Positions 49,666 to 60,288 of a stretch of DNA of 64,000 bases are shown in pieces. The DNA comes from Tenacibaculum sp. 190130A14a (lineage in GTDB: Bacteria > Bacteroidota > Bacteroidia > Flavobacteriales > Flavobacteriaceae). The DNA is taken from contig NZ_OZ040189.1 of the NCBI RefSeq assembly GCF_964048965.1, positions 310,001 through 374,000 on the forward strand, given 5' to 3'. The position numbers and the translations under genes are program-made. Numbering within the stretch: the stretch's first letter is position 1; the number at the start of each line of letters is the position of its first letter. Below the pieces are notes generated by a model that did not search any database, was not told the origin of the DNA, and was given only the letters and a program-made list of their open reading frames with translations.

Positions 49666-51789
49666 TTAATAGTTCATACTTAATTGTATACGTTTTCGAG
49701 CTAAATCTACTTCTAAAACTTTTACTTGTACATGCTGATGCAAGCTTACATGCTCATTGACATCTTTTACAAAAGTATCAGCCAAATTAGACACATGTAC
49801 CAGTCCACTTTCTTTGATTCCTATATCTACAAAACAACCAAAGTTGGTAATGTTGTTTACAATTCCAGGAAGAATCATTCCTGTTCTTACATCATCAATA
49901 GTTTTTATATGCTCATTAAAGCTAAAAGCTTTTGCTTTTTCTCTAGGGTCTAATCCTGGCTTTTCTAATTCCTTAACAATGTCTTGTAAGGTTGGTAAAC
50001 CATAAGAATCGGTTACATATTGTTGTAGCTTGATTTGATTTAAAACAGCTGAATTTCCGATTAACCCATCAACCTTAGTATTTAAGTCTTTGGCAATTTG
50101 TTTTACCAAGCTATAACGTTCTGGGTGTACTGCAGAGTCATCTAATATATTATCTCCGTTTTTTATACGTAAAAAACCAGCCGATTGTTCAAAAGCTTTT
50201 CCTCCTAATCGAGGTACTTTTTTAATAGCAGTTCTATTGGTAAATGCACCATTTTCATTTCGATAGTTTACAATATTCTCTGCTAGTTTTGGCCCAATAC
50301 CCGATACATAACTCAATAAAGAAGCACTAGCGGTATTGATGTTAACCCCCACTTTGTTTACACAATGTGCTACAACAGTATCTAATGATTTCTTTAAGCT
50401 AGATTGCTCTACATCGTGTTGGTATTGTCCAACTCCAATCGATTTTGCATCTATTTTCACCAATTCTGCCAAAGGATCTGCTAATCTACGTCCGATAGAT
50501 ACCGCTCCACGAACCGTTACATCGTAATTAGGAAATTCGTCACGAGCAATTTTAGAGGCAGAATAAATGGAAGCACCTGCTTCACTCACGACAAAAACTT
50601 CTATTGCATTTTTAAAATGAATTCGTTTGATTAGTTGTTCGGTTTCTCTAGAAGCTGTTCCATTTCCGATAGCAATGGCTTCAATTTTATAAGCATCTGC
50701 TAAAGAACTAATTTTCTTTATAGCTTCTGTAGATTGATGTTGAGGTGCGTGCGGAAAGATTGTTTCGTTGTGCAATAAATCTCCTTGTTCATTTAAACAT
50801 ACTACTTTACATCCCGTTCTAAATCCAGGGTCAATAGCTAGAACTCGTTTTTCACCTAATGGAGCACCTAACAATAACTGCTGTAAATTTTTAGCAAATA
50901 CTTTAATAGCACTTTCATCTGCTTTTTCTTTAGCAATATTAAGTGCCTCTGTACTTAAAGAAGGTAATAACAAACGTTTATAAGCATCGGCAATGGCTAA
51001 TTCAATTTGATCGGCACATTCGTTATGAGAGCGGATAATTCGATCTTCCATTTTTTGCAAGGCACGTTCGTTATCGATTTCAATTTTTACACGAATAAAC
51101 CCTTCTTTTTCGGCACGTAAAATGGCTAATAAGCGATGTGATGGAATGCGACTTAAGTTCTCTTCCCAATCGAAATAATCTTTGAATTTTTGAGCTTCAT
51201 GCTCGTCTTTTTTTGTTTTAACCACTTTGGTAGCAATGGTTGCAAAACGTTCTAATTGATAACGAATATTATTTCTAATATCAGTTCGTTCATTAATCCA
51301 TTCAGCAATAATATGTCGTGCACCTTCCAAGGCTTTTTCTTCAGACTCAACTTCGTTGTTCATGTATTTAGAGGCAGTGTATTCTAAATCATTTACACGT
51401 TGACTCATAATCATTTTAGCCAAAGGTTCTAATCCATTTTTACGAGCAGTTTCTGCTTTGGTTTTACGTTTCTTCTTATAAGGAAGGTAAATGTCTTCTA
51501 GGGTGGTAAGGTCTTCTACTTTTTCTATTTTTTCTTTTAATTCTTTGGTTAAAAGACCTTGTTCTTCGATGGTTTTTAAAATAGCAACTTTTCTTTTTTC
51601 AAGTGCTTCAAATTGCTCTTTTAATTGTACAATTTGACCAATTTCTACTTCGTCTAAATTTCCTGTTTTTTCTTTACGATAACGGGCAATAAAAGGAACC
51701 GTACAATCTTCATTTAATAATTCAATGGTATTTTGAATTGATTTTTGAGTGATTTGTGTACGGGAAGTGATATAGGATATTAGTTGCAT
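49666..51789 (-). CDS. Tex family RNA-binding transcription accessory protein
   Basis: A 707-residue protein. The N-terminal Tex domain (CTVPFIARYRKEKTGNLDE, about residues 29-47) is followed by a YqgF-like RNase H fold (VLAIDPGFRTGCKVVCLNEQG, about 318-338) and HhH motifs (LLSYVSGIGPKLAENIVNYR, about 492-511). A C-terminal S1 RNA-binding domain (GMILPGIVNNITNFGCFVDIG, about 637-657) completes it. Length is typical. It acts in transcription or RNA handling. Confidence 0.95.
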   Translation of the reverse strand: MQLISYITSRTQITQKSIQNTIELLNEDCTVPFIARYRKEKTGNLDEVEIGQIVQLKEQFEALEKRKVAILKTIEEQGLLTKELKEKIEKVEDLTTLEDIYLPYKKKRKTKAETARKNGLEPLAKMIMSQRVNDLEYTASKYMNNEVESEEKALEGARHIIAEWINERTDIRNNIRYQLERFATIATKVVKTKKDEHEAQKFKDYFDWEENLSRIPSHRLLAILRAEKEGFIRVKIEIDNERALQKMEDRIIRSHNECADQIELAIADAYKRLLLPSLSTEALNIAKEKADESAIKVFAKNLQQLLLGAPLGEKRVLAIDPGFRTGCKVVCLNEQGDLLHNETIFPHAPQHQSTEAIKKISSLADAYKIEAIAIGNGTASRETEQLIKRIHFKNAIEVFVVSEAGASIYSASKIARDEFPNYDVTVRGAVSIGRRLADPLAELVKIDAKSIGVGQYQHDVEQSSLKKSLDTVVAHCVNKVGVNINTASASLLSYVSGIGPKLAENIVNYRNENGAFTNRTAIKKVPRLGGKAFEQSAGFLRIKNGDNILDDSAVHPERYSLVKQIAKDLNTKVDGLIGNSAVLNQIKLQQYVTDSYGLPTLQDIVKELEKPGLDPREKAKAFSFNEHIKTIDDVRTGMILPGIVNNITNFGCFVDIGIKESGLVHVSNLADTFVKDVNEHVSLHQHVQVKVLEVDLARKRIQLSMNY

Positions 51790-51805
51790 TTTAGATTATT
51801 ATAAT

Positions 51806-53401
51806 TTAGTCAAATTTATAAAAAGTATATTTTTTCGTTTTTGGTAAATAAGCTCCTAAAACAGTTTTGTTCTCTATTTTAAATATGTTTATAGCCTTAG
51901 GTTTTTTAAAATCATTATCATAGTTATGGTAAATTCCATCAGTATTTTTGTCTTTAGTTGACTTTACAAAATCAGCTATTTCATCATAAACATTTCTTTT
52001 AACGACTCCTTCTTTATGATTAAAATTCTCATCAAATAAACAGTGTATCTTAATTGATTTGGTAGTTAAGTAATTAAAAAAAGAAGTTGAGTTTGGAGAA
52101 GAAAAACTTTCTATATTTAGTATGTTTGGAGAAAAGCCCATAAGTCCCATTTGAAAGAATATTAAGGCGGTCGAAGATCCTTTCATTGCTTGTTTTTGAG
52201 CTCCAATAACTACCTCATAAGTGTTATGATGTTTTATCACTCCAATACCTATATTGCTTTCAGAAATTTTTCTCAAAAATTTATTCGTTTCTTCAAAGTT
52301 TCTGTTGTTTTTAAAAGCGCCTCCTTCTTGAACTATTGAGGAGTTTTTAAAATTAATAGGCTCATTTATATTCGCTTCAATTCGTTTGATTTTTTGTTTA
52401 TTCTTTAAATTATGAATAGCGCAAATTAATTTATTTTTTGAAGCGGTTACAAGAAATAGATTATTGTTATAAATAAAAGAGTTTGATCGTTTATACATAT
52501 GCTGCTCTTCGAACAAAGGCTTTTTAACTTTTTCAAAAGTATAAGACCCATTAGCTAGATTTAAGGTTAAAATCTGAGTGTAAAAACGATTTTTGTCTAG
52601 TGTAAGGATAACATCATTATTTTTTATATATAATTTGTTAAACCTTGATGTTAACTCCATTGAAGTGGGGGATAGCTGAGTTCTTTCAGTTGAGTATGCT
52701 GCACCTTCGAAAAAGGTATTCTCTACAATTTGAGTTTTATATGGGTTTTCATTGATTTTGGTAAGCTCATATTCTATGTTTTTTACTTCTCTATGATTGG
52801 CTTTTTTATAATCGGCTAGTAATTTTTTTAACGAGATTTTTCTTTCAGCATTTATTAAAAATTCCTCTTTTTCTAAATGGAAGACTGTAGTTGTTGTTTT
52901 ATTAGTAAACGTAAAGTTTTTAGAGATAATATTGGATGTTTTTTCATCTAAAAAAAGTAAATGTGAAGTATCTCCTTTATTAACACTTTGAAGAAAAATT
53001 AGTTTTTTAACCTTAAGGACATCTTCAATAAACTCAACTTTGTTTGACTTAAAGTCAAACTTAACCATCGCAAACTTGTCCTTTTCTTTATTGGAAAGAA
53101 TTAAAGTATAATTGTTTTGTTTATTGTATAATTTACTAACAAGCACACTATACTTTTTCTTTATGTCTTGTAAAGCTAAGTCTTTTTGATAGTCAAAATT
53201 TTTGTTTAAAAGATGAGCGTGAATGGTCTTTTTTTCTAACAAAAAAGTAGCAATACTATTGTTGTAATTATTGAAAATAGAAAAGGATTTTTTAATGTGA
53301 TATTTAGAACCATTTTCTTCAAGGTAAAATTCCCCAATTTTTTCTTGAGAATTTGCACAGCTAAGCCAAAAGAAAATTAGGGTTACGACAATTTTTTTCA
53401 T
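51806..53401 (-). CDS. Exported protein of unknown function (531 aa)
   Basis: It begins with a signal peptide ending near a Cys (KKIVVTLIFFWLSCANSQEK), so it may be a lipoprotein. Strand-rich repeats such as YTLILSNKEKDKFAMVKFDF suggest a beta-propeller. I recognise no family. It is 16 bases from Tex, on the same strand. Confidence 0.72.
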   Translation of the reverse strand: MKKIVVTLIFFWLSCANSQEKIGEFYLEENGSKYHIKKSFSIFNNYNNSIATFLLEKKTIHAHLLNKNFDYQKDLALQDIKKKYSVLVSKLYNKQNNYTLILSNKEKDKFAMVKFDFKSNKVEFIEDVLKVKKLIFLQSVNKGDTSHLLFLDEKTSNIISKNFTFTNKTTTTVFHLEKEEFLINAERKISLKKLLADYKKANHREVKNIEYELTKINENPYKTQIVENTFFEGAAYSTERTQLSPTSMELTSRFNKLYIKNNDVILTLDKNRFYTQILTLNLANGSYTFEKVKKPLFEEQHMYKRSNSFIYNNNLFLVTASKNKLICAIHNLKNKQKIKRIEANINEPINFKNSSIVQEGGAFKNNRNFEETNKFLRKISESNIGIGVIKHHNTYEVVIGAQKQAMKGSSTALIFFQMGLMGFSPNILNIESFSSPNSTSFFNYLTTKSIKIHCLFDENFNHKEGVVKRNVYDEIADFVKSTKDKNTDGIYHNYDNDFKKPKAINIFKIENKTVLGAYLPKTKKYTFYKFD

Positions 53402-53415
53402 AGAAATTTTAATTA

Positions 53416-53443
53416 AAAAACCTCACTAAAAAAGTGAGGTTTC
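53416..53443 (-). terminator. Terminator after metG
   Basis: AACCTCACT and AGTGAGGTT form a nine-pair stem with a short A-rich loop; on the minus strand it is followed by a T run. Confidence 0.75.
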
Positions 53444-53465
53444 AAATATAATAAAATGTTGTTTT

Positions 53466-55520
53466 TTAAGCGATAAACTCACCATTGTTTACCTTTTCAG
53501 AAGGTTGTACAAAAGCTAGTTTTCCATCAGGAGTATCTGTCATTAAAATCATACCTTGACTTTCTACACCTCTAATTTTTCTTGGAGCTAAATTGCAAAG
53601 TACTGTTACTTGTTGACCAACAATATCTTCGGGCTTAAAGCTTTCAGCAATACCAGAAACAATAGTACGAACATCGATACCAACATCAACTTTTAATTTT
53701 AAAAGCTTTTTAGCTTTGGCTACTTTTTCAGCTTCTAAAATAGTTCCTACTCTCATGTCCATTTTAGTAAAATCATCAAACTCAATAGTCTCTTTTTGTG
53801 GTTCAACAACTTTATTAGCAGCTTCATTTGCTTTTTTAGTAGCTTCTAATTTTTCTAATTGCGCTTCAATAGTTTTATCTTCTATCTTAGAGAATAATAA
53901 CTCGCCTTTATTAACTTGATGATTTGCTGACAACAATATTTCTTTTTCAGAAATATCATTCCATGTTAAGCTATTATCAATATTTAAGATTGATTTTAAT
54001 TTTGAAGATGTAAATGGTAAAAATGGCTCAGCTAATACAGCTAAACCTGTAGCAATTTGCAATGCTATATTCATAATAGTTTTTACACGTTCTTCATCCT
54101 CTTTAATTACTTTCCAAGGTTCTTCATCTGCTAAATACTTGTTTCCTAAACGTGCTAAATTCATTAATTCTTGAGAAGCTTCTCTAAATCGGTAGCGCTC
54201 TACAGATTTACCAATTACATCTGGGAATTGTTGTAATTGATCTAAAGCATCTTTATCCGCTTCCGTTAACTCTCCAGCTGTTGGAACAACTCCATTGTAA
54301 TATTTGTTTGTTAAAACAACAACACGGTTAATAAAGTTACCAAAAATAGCTACCAATTCATTGTTGTTTTTAGCCTGAAAATCTTTCCAAGTAAAATCAT
54401 TATCCTTACTTTCTGGTGCATTTGCAGTTAAAGTATAACGCAGCACATCTTGCTGATTAGGAAACTCTTCTAAATATTCATGTAACCAAACAGCCCAATT
54501 TTTAGAAGTAGATAATTTGTTTCCTTCTAAGTTTAAGAATTCGTTAGCAGGAACATTTTCTGGTAAAATATAATCACCATGAGCTTTTAACATTGATGGG
54601 AAAATCAAACAGTGAAATACAATATTATCTTTACCAATAAAGTGTACTAATTTAGTATCCTCTTTTTTCCAATAATCTTCCCAGTTTTTACCTTCTCTTG
54701 CCGCCCATTCTTTAGTAGCAGAAATGTATCCAATAGGAGCATCAAACCAAACATATAGTACTTTACCTTCTGCTCCTTCAACTGGAACAGGAATTCCCCA
54801 GTCTAAATCACGAGTTACTGCACGAGGTCTTAAACCATCATCAATCCAAGATTTACATTGTCCTAATACATTAGGTTTCCAATCGTTTTTATGGCTTTCT
54901 AAAATCCATTCACGTAAAAAAGCTTCGTGCTTATCTAATGGTAAAAACCAATGTTTTGTTTCTTTTAATGTAGGAACATTTCCTGTAATTGCCGATTTAG
55001 GATTAATTAAATCAGTAGCATTATGACTCGTTCCACATTTTTCACACTGATCACCATAACTTTCTTCATTTCCACATTTCGGGCAAGTACCAATTACAAA
55101 ACGATCTGCTAAATATTGATCTGCTTCTGCATCGTATAACTGTTCCGTAACTTCTTCAATAAACTCTCCGTCATTGTACAATTTTGTAAAAAAATCAGAA
55201 GCTGTTTTATGATGGATTTCTGCTGAAGTACGCGAGTAATTGTCAAAAGAAATACCAAAATCTTGAAAAGATTTTTTGATAATTCCGTGGTATTTATCAA
55301 TAATATCTTGCGGAGTAACACCTTCTTTTTTAGCACGCATTGGAATAGCTACTCCGTGCTCATCTGAACCACAAATGTAAGCTACATCTTTTCCTTTTTG
55401 GCGTAAATAACGTGCATAAATATCTCCAGGCACATATACCCCTGCTAAATGTCCTATATGAATAGGTCCGTTTGTATAGGGTAATGCAGCTGTAATTGTA
55501 TATCTTTTTGGTGTACTCAT
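53466..55520 (-). CDS. metG: Methionyl-tRNA synthetase
   Basis: A 684-residue class I synthetase. HIGH motif: [15 protein letters not shown] (residues 13-27). Zinc knuckles: [24 protein letters not shown] equivalent: [12 protein letters not shown] (about 335). A C-terminal tRNA-binding OB domain begins near residue 580 ([20 protein letters not shown]), giving the dimeric long form. Confidence 0.97.
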   Translation of the reverse strand: MSTPKRYTITAALPYTNGPIHIGHLAGVYVPGDIYARYLRQKGKDVAYICGSDEHGVAIPMRAKKEGVTPQDIIDKYHGIIKKSFQDFGISFDNYSRTSAEIHHKTASDFFTKLYNDGEFIEEVTEQLYDAEADQYLADRFVIGTCPKCGNEESYGDQCEKCGTSHNATDLINPKSAITGNVPTLKETKHWFLPLDKHEAFLREWILESHKNDWKPNVLGQCKSWIDDGLRPRAVTRDLDWGIPVPVEGAEGKVLYVWFDAPIGYISATKEWAAREGKNWEDYWKKEDTKLVHFIGKDNIVFHCLIFPSMLKAHGDYILPENVPANEFLNLEGNKLSTSKNWAVWLHEYLEEFPNQQDVLRYTLTANAPESKDNDFTWKDFQAKNNNELVAIFGNFINRVVVLTNKYYNGVVPTAGELTEADKDALDQLQQFPDVIGKSVERYRFREASQELMNLARLGNKYLADEEPWKVIKEDEERVKTIMNIALQIATGLAVLAEPFLPFTSSKLKSILNIDNSLTWNDISEKEILLSANHQVNKGELLFSKIEDKTIEAQLEKLEATKKANEAANKVVEPQKETIEFDDFTKMDMRVGTILEAEKVAKAKKLLKLKVDVGIDVRTIVSGIAESFKPEDIVGQQVTVLCNLAPRKIRGVESQGMILMTDTPDGKLAFVQPSEKVNNGEFIA

Positions 55521-55634
55521 TTTCTTCTACTAAAATTAAACCGCAAAAGTACAAAAAAGCAATTTTTAAAACTGTTATAAAATAGGTACATTTGATAGAT
55601 TTTATAGTTTAGAATCAAGAAATAAAGCTTGATT

Positions 55635-56618
55635 ATGAAAAAAAGAATATTCTTATTGTTTTTTATACTGGTAATACCTTCAGTATTTTGTCAAACTGAA
55701 AAAATGAATTTAAAAACACCGCCTTATTTAGCAAAAGGAGACACTATTGCTATTGTAGCTCCTGCAGGAATCTTAAAGAATCGAAAACATGTTATTGATA
55801 AGGCCAAAGAATTGGCTGAAAGTTGGGGACTAAAAGTGGTGTATGGAGAACATATGTTTAATCAAAATCATCACTTTGCAGGAACTGATGAAGAGCGATG
55901 TGAAGATTTTCAAAAAGCTTTAGATAATCCCAATATTAAGGCTATTTGGTCGGCACGAGGAGGTTATGGTTCTGTACGAATTTTAGATAGATTAGATTTT
56001 ACAAAGTTCTTAGAACGTCCTAAATGGATTATTGGTTATTCTGATATTACTGCTTTTCATAATCATATCCATAATTTGGGAGTGGAAACATTACATGCAA
56101 TGATGGGAACTAGCATGCAAGACCAGGTAACTGATATTGAGCATACAATTACAACCTTTAAAAAAGCCTTGTTTGGAGAAGGTTTAAGTTATAAGATTCC
56201 TTCATCAAAGTATAATAGAAAAGGAAATGTACAAGGTGAATTGGTAGGAGGGAATATTGCTATTTTGGCTTCAATGTTGGGGTCAAATAGTCAAATTTCT
56301 ACGAAAGGAAAGATTTTGTTTATCGAAGAAATTGGAGAATACAAGTATTCTATAGATAGAATGTTGCAGAGTTTAAAAAGAGCTGGATACTTTAATGGAG
56401 TAAAAGGAATTGTAGTAGGAGATATGACAAAAATTAAAAAGAATACAACTCCTTGGGGGAGCTCTATAGAACAATTAGTTTTAGATGTGGTTCCTGAAGA
56501 TATTCCTGTTTTGTTTGATTTTCCTGCAGGTCATGAACCTGATAATAGGGCATTAATTATGGGAAGAGGAGTAATACTAGATATTAATGAAACTACCTCC
56601 AATGTAATTTTTAAATAG
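55635..56618 (+). CDS. Muramoyltetrapeptide LD-carboxypeptidase (S66 family)
   Basis: A protein of about 327 residues with a signal peptide (KKRIFLLFFILVIPSVFCQ). S66 motifs: TIAIVAPAGIL, WSARGGYGSVRILDRL with the catalytic Ser region (WIIGYSDITAFHNHI), FIEEIGEYKYSIDRML with the Glu, and FPAGHEPDNRAL with the His. It trims the terminal D-Ala from murein tetrapeptides. The ATG is preferred to a TTG two codons upstream. Confidence 0.92.
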   Translation: MKKRIFLLFFILVIPSVFCQTEKMNLKTPPYLAKGDTIAIVAPAGILKNRKHVIDKAKELAESWGLKVVYGEHMFNQNHHFAGTDEERCEDFQKALDNPNIKAIWSARGGYGSVRILDRLDFTKFLERPKWIIGYSDITAFHNHIHNLGVETLHAMMGTSMQDQVTDIEHTITTFKKALFGEGLSYKIPSSKYNRKGNVQGELVGGNIAILASMLGSNSQISTKGKILFIEEIGEYKYSIDRMLQSLKRAGYFNGVKGIVVGDMTKIKKNTTPWGSSIEQLVLDVVPEDIPVLFDFPAGHEPDNRALIMGRGVILDINETTSNVIFK

Positions 56619-56977
56619 TGGCTATACATAATGAATTAGGAAAAAAAGGAGAACAAATTGCGGTTGATTTTTTAGTAGAGAAAGGGTTTACTATTGTAGA
56701 AAGAAATTATAGATTTCAAAAAGCAGAGGTTGATATTATAGCTCGAAAGGATGAGTTATTATTAGCAGTTGAAGTAAAAACGAGATCTTCAATAGATTTT
56801 GGAGATCCGCAAGATTTTATAAATTCCAAAAAGATAAAACTACTACTTTCAGCAATAGATTATTATGTAGTAGAAAAGAACTTAGATATTGAAGTAAGGT
56901 TTGATGTTATTGCAGTGGTTATAGATAAATCCAAAACAGTAATAGAGCATATTGAAGACGCTTTTTTATATTTTTAA
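56618..56977 (+). CDS. YraN family endonuclease-like protein
   Basis: A 119-residue protein of the UPF0102/YraN family. GKKGEQIAVDFLVEKGFTIVERNYR at the start is followed by AEVDIIARKDELLLAVEVKTRSS, with the Asp and Glu-x-Lys of a restriction-endonuclease-like fold. Function is unknown. The GTG start overlaps the previous stop. Confidence 0.9.
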   Translation: MAIHNELGKKGEQIAVDFLVEKGFTIVERNYRFQKAEVDIIARKDELLLAVEVKTRSSIDFGDPQDFINSKKIKLLLSAIDYYVVEKNLDIEVRFDVIAVVIDKSKTVIEHIEDAFLYF

Positions 56978-56978
56978 A

Positions 56979-57016
56979 AAAGAAAACCCAACTTATATAA
57001 GTTGGGTTTTCTTTTT
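56979..57016. terminator. Bidirectional terminator
   Basis: Stem AAAACCCAACTTAT / ATAAGTTGGGTTTT between convergent genes, A and T runs on the flanks. Confidence 0.9.
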
Positions 57017-57032
57017 ATGAAGTCAGTTTTAA

Positions 57033-58421
57033 TTAGTGACTTTCAAAATATTTTTTTACATCTTCGAACTGATCAGGCATTGCAATGATCTTCTTATCTT
57101 TATCTAAAACGAAATAAGAAGGAGTACCTAATAAGTTATATTTTTGAACAGTTTCATTACTCCATTTATGTTCTGGGTGCGTTCCTATTGCATTATGCCA
57201 ATTCGGAAGTTTATTTGTAGTAAATGATACCCAAGCATCTTTATCACTTTCATTTTCAATACCAAATGAAATTACTGAAATGTTTTTGTGACTTTGCATA
57301 AAGCTATGTAATTCAGGTACATCTTTTACACAGTGAGGACAACTAGTACTCCAAAAAACAAGTAAATAGTTATCACCATCATTTAATGAAGATAATTGAT
57401 AATCTGTTTCTCCTTCTTTCCAAGAAAAGTCTGGAGCAACTCTACCCACGGTAGCATTTAAAATTTGTAATTTTTCTTTTTTAAACTCTTCGTCTTGATC
57501 TTCTGATGGTAAGTCTTCGTAATATTCAGCAAATAACCAATCCACCATTTCTCCGTCTCTCTTATCAGTAAAAGAAGTGATTAAAAAGTGTACAAGGTCC
57601 TTTTTTAATTTACCTTTTGATACTTTAGATAAAACCGTTTTTATAGACTCTTTATAAATCTCTTTTTGAGCTTCTGGGTCTTCAGCAGTATTTAAATAGA
57701 AAATATAGTCATTTACCTTGTCAATAATGAAAGATGAATTGTATAGTTGCTTACTATCAAACTCTACAAACCTAAAGAAGTTTTCAATGGTGAACTCAGA
57801 AAATTCTTCAACACTTTCAAAAAGACTTGAAGGGTTGTATCGTTGAGAAGCTTTAATGAAGTGATGTACTAACATTCCTTCAGATTTAGTCTCAAACCCA
57901 TCTTGTAATTCTTTTAAAGACTTAAGATCTTTTTTATAGGCTTTTTTCGTGTCTTTGTTAGGGTTTTTAATATACTCTAGCAAATATTGGTCTAATTTGT
58001 TTTGCTTTTTAGCATATGCTTGTAAATAATCTGCGTATAACTTATTCTCTCTTGAAGAAGTAAATACAACCGATTGGTCAGGGAATTTAGGATTAAAGAT
58101 AAACTCAATATTTTCTTTATTAAATAAAAAATCTATAAATCCTGAACCTTGATTTCTATAAGTTGCTCTATATGCTCCTGGTGCAGCGTTCTTAGGTAAT
58201 TGAATTGTAAATCTACCTAGAGCTTGCTTTTCCCCATTTACATTTACAGTGTCATACTTTATCGTAGTATGTCCTATAAATTTAGGTTTTACACCTTCTA
58301 ATTTATGTAACATTAAAAAGTCACTTTTCTCTGGCGGGGTCATGGTACCTTTTATGGTATACTGAGCATTCGCTACTGATGTTGCAAATATTAATAAAGC
58401 AAGTAATTTTCTCATCATCAT
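57033..58421 (-). CDS. TlpA-like thioredoxin-fold protein, exported
   Basis: A 462-residue protein with a signal peptide, a long N-terminal DUF4369-like and helical part (residues 20-320), and a C-terminal thioredoxin domain. The active site is FWSTSCPHCVKDVPEL (CPHC, about residue 361), with LGTPSYFVLDKDK carrying the cis-Pro. It probably acts in periplasmic disulfide chemistry. Three consecutive Met codons make the exact start uncertain by up to six bases. Confidence 0.88.
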   Translation of the reverse strand: MMMRKLLALLIFATSVANAQYTIKGTMTPPEKSDFLMLHKLEGVKPKFIGHTTIKYDTVNVNGEKQALGRFTIQLPKNAAPGAYRATYRNQGSGFIDFLFNKENIEFIFNPKFPDQSVVFTSSRENKLYADYLQAYAKKQNKLDQYLLEYIKNPNKDTKKAYKKDLKSLKELQDGFETKSEGMLVHHFIKASQRYNPSSLFESVEEFSEFTIENFFRFVEFDSKQLYNSSFIIDKVNDYIFYLNTAEDPEAQKEIYKESIKTVLSKVSKGKLKKDLVHFLITSFTDKRDGEMVDWLFAEYYEDLPSEDQDEEFKKEKLQILNATVGRVAPDFSWKEGETDYQLSSLNDGDNYLLVFWSTSCPHCVKDVPELHSFMQSHKNISVISFGIENESDKDAWVSFTTNKLPNWHNAIGTHPEHKWSNETVQKYNLLGTPSYFVLDKDKKIIAMPDQFEDVKKYFESH

Positions 58422-58543
58422 GATATAAAAGGGTTATTTTAAAGGTTTAAAACTAGTTATTTACCTACTAGTATCCAAGAAGTATGCCGAATTTATTTTT
58501 TCTTCATTATTTTAGTCTCCTTGTAATTTGTTAAAGGTTGAAA

Positions 58544-59338
58544 ATGAGCTTTCAAAATAAAGTAGTATGGATAACTGGTGCTTCTTCTGGAATAGGAAAA
58601 TCACTGGCAATTGAGGTTTCTAAACAAAATGTATTTCTGATTCTTTCTTCTAGAAGAAAAGAAGCATTAGAAGATGTAGTTAAAGAGTGTAGTTTTCCGG
58701 AAAACATTAAAGTGCTTCCTATAGATCTAGAAGCTTACGACACCCTTAATTTAAAAGTAGAAGAAGCAATTTCTCTGTTTGGTAGAATTGATGTTTTGGT
58801 AAACAATGGAGGTGTTAGTCAACGCTCTTTGGTGAAAGATACTAAAATTGAAGTGGATAAGCGTTTAATGGATATCAATTATCTTGGTACCGTAGCTTTA
58901 ACAAAAGCCTTGTTACCTCACTTTGTTCAAAATAAATCGGGTCATTTTGTTGTAACAACCAGTATTGTTGGGAAAATAGGAACTCCTTTACGATCTAGTT
59001 ATGCCGCCACAAAACACGCATTACATGGTTTTTTTGATAGTCTTCGTGCAGAACATCATAAAGATAATATTAGTGTTACGCTGGTATGCCCTGGTTTTGT
59101 AACAACTAATGTTTCAAAGAATGCATTAACAGGAGATGGAAGTCCGCAAAATTTGATGGATACGGCTACTGCGAATGGAATTGCTCCTGATCGATTTGCT
59201 AAATTAATGCTTAAGGCAATTAAAAATAAACGAGAAGAAGTTTATATAGCGGGCGCCAAAGAAAAACTTGGAGTATACGCAAAGAGGTTTTTTCCGAAGT
59301 TATTATCCAAAATGATTCGCAAATTGAGTGTTACTTAA
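58544..59338 (+). CDS. Short-chain dehydrogenase/reductase
   Basis: A protein of about 264 residues. The NAD(P)-binding motif VWITGASSGIGKS is near residue 10. NNGG follows near 85, the catalytic Ser is in TTSIVGKIG, and Tyr-x3-Lys is in SYAATKHALHGF (about 150-161). The substrate is unknown. The ATG is preferred to a TTG two codons upstream. It overlaps the converging gene by four bases. Confidence 0.92.
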   Translation: MSFQNKVVWITGASSGIGKSLAIEVSKQNVFLILSSRRKEALEDVVKECSFPENIKVLPIDLEAYDTLNLKVEEAISLFGRIDVLVNNGGVSQRSLVKDTKIEVDKRLMDINYLGTVALTKALLPHFVQNKSGHFVVTTSIVGKIGTPLRSSYAATKHALHGFFDSLRAEHHKDNISVTLVCPGFVTTNVSKNALTGDGSPQNLMDTATANGIAPDRFAKLMLKAIKNKREEVYIAGAKEKLGVYAKRFFPKLLSKMIRKLSVT

Positions 59339-59691
59339 TCAAAAAAATTAATAGAATCAAAATAATTAATAATAGCTTCTTTCATCAATACAGTTTGCTC
59401 TCCTGGTTTTAAACTAGGCAGTTCTGTCAATGTTTTGTAGTGTGGCCAACCGTCATTGTCAAAAAAGTCGAATTCATAATACCCATAAGGTTCAAGTAAT
59501 TTACATATAGCTATATGCATTAAGTTTACTTTTTCGTCTTTTTTAAATTTTCGTTGTCCTTGTCCTAATTCTTGAACACCAATTAAATAGATGATGGCAT
59601 CAATGGTAAGCTCATCTCCTTCTGCAAATTGTTGTGATAATTTCTGATTCACAACATCCCACTTTTCCTTTAAGTTATTTGAAGTACTCAT
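59335..59691 (-). CDS. Conserved flavobacterial protein of unknown function (118 aa)
   Basis: A soluble acidic protein with the segments IIYLIGVQELGQGQRKFKKDEK and DFFDNDGWPHYKTL. Homologues seem to be common in Flavobacteriia, but no function is known to me. No signal peptide is present. Confidence 0.75.
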   Translation of the reverse strand: MSTSNNLKEKWDVVNQKLSQQFAEGDELTIDAIIYLIGVQELGQGQRKFKKDEKVNLMHIAICKLLEPYGYYEFDFFDNDGWPHYKTLTELPSLKPGEQTVLMKEAIINYFDSINFFD

Positions 59692-59751
59692 TTAAATTTT
59701 TGAGAAGCAAAGATACGAATGAGTTGTGTATATTTACATTGAAATATTTAA

Positions 59752-60288
59752 ATGCCTATGAATACTTTTGATATAATTATTGCCGCTTTATTACTTTTTG
59801 GATTTGTACGTGGATTAATGAAAGGTTTGTTTGTTGAGGTTGCATCATTGGTAGCCTTAGTAGCTGGAGTTTATGGAGCTATTCATTTTTCATATTTTAT
59901 TGGAGATTGGTTAAAAGGGAGTGTAGATTGGGAAGAAAAATATATTTCATTAGCAGCCTTTGCAGCAACATTTGTGGTAATCATTGTGGTCATTGCTTTG
60001 TTGGGGAAAATTTTAACAAAAATTGCTGACTTTGCTTCATTAGGAATTTTAAATAAAATATTAGGAGGGGTGTTTGGAGCGTTAAAAATAGGACTAATTT
60101 TAAGCGTGATTTTTATCTTTTTTGGAAAAATGAATGATACGATTCCATTTGTCTCACAAGAAAGTTTGAATGAATCTATTTTATATAAACCGGTAAAAAA
60201 GATTGCTCCAACAATATTTCCATCGATCATAAAAGATGAAGATGATGCTGAAGAAGAGAAGTCCACAACTAATGAGGAAAGTGTCTAA
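59752..60288 (+). CDS. CvpA family membrane protein
   Basis: A 178-residue protein with four helices. It opens FDIIIAALLLFGFVRGLMKG and continues GVYGAIHFSYFIGDWL, the CvpA layout, with a hydrophilic acidic tail. CvpA was first linked to colicin V export in E. coli; in most bacteria its role is unclear. The stop overlaps the ATG of the regulator. Confidence 0.88.
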   Translation: MPMNTFDIIIAALLLFGFVRGLMKGLFVEVASLVALVAGVYGAIHFSYFIGDWLKGSVDWEEKYISLAAFAATFVVIIVVIALLGKILTKIADFASLGILNKILGGVFGALKIGLILSVIFIFFGKMNDTIPFVSQESLNESILYKPVKKIAPTIFPSIIKDEDDAEEEKSTTNEESV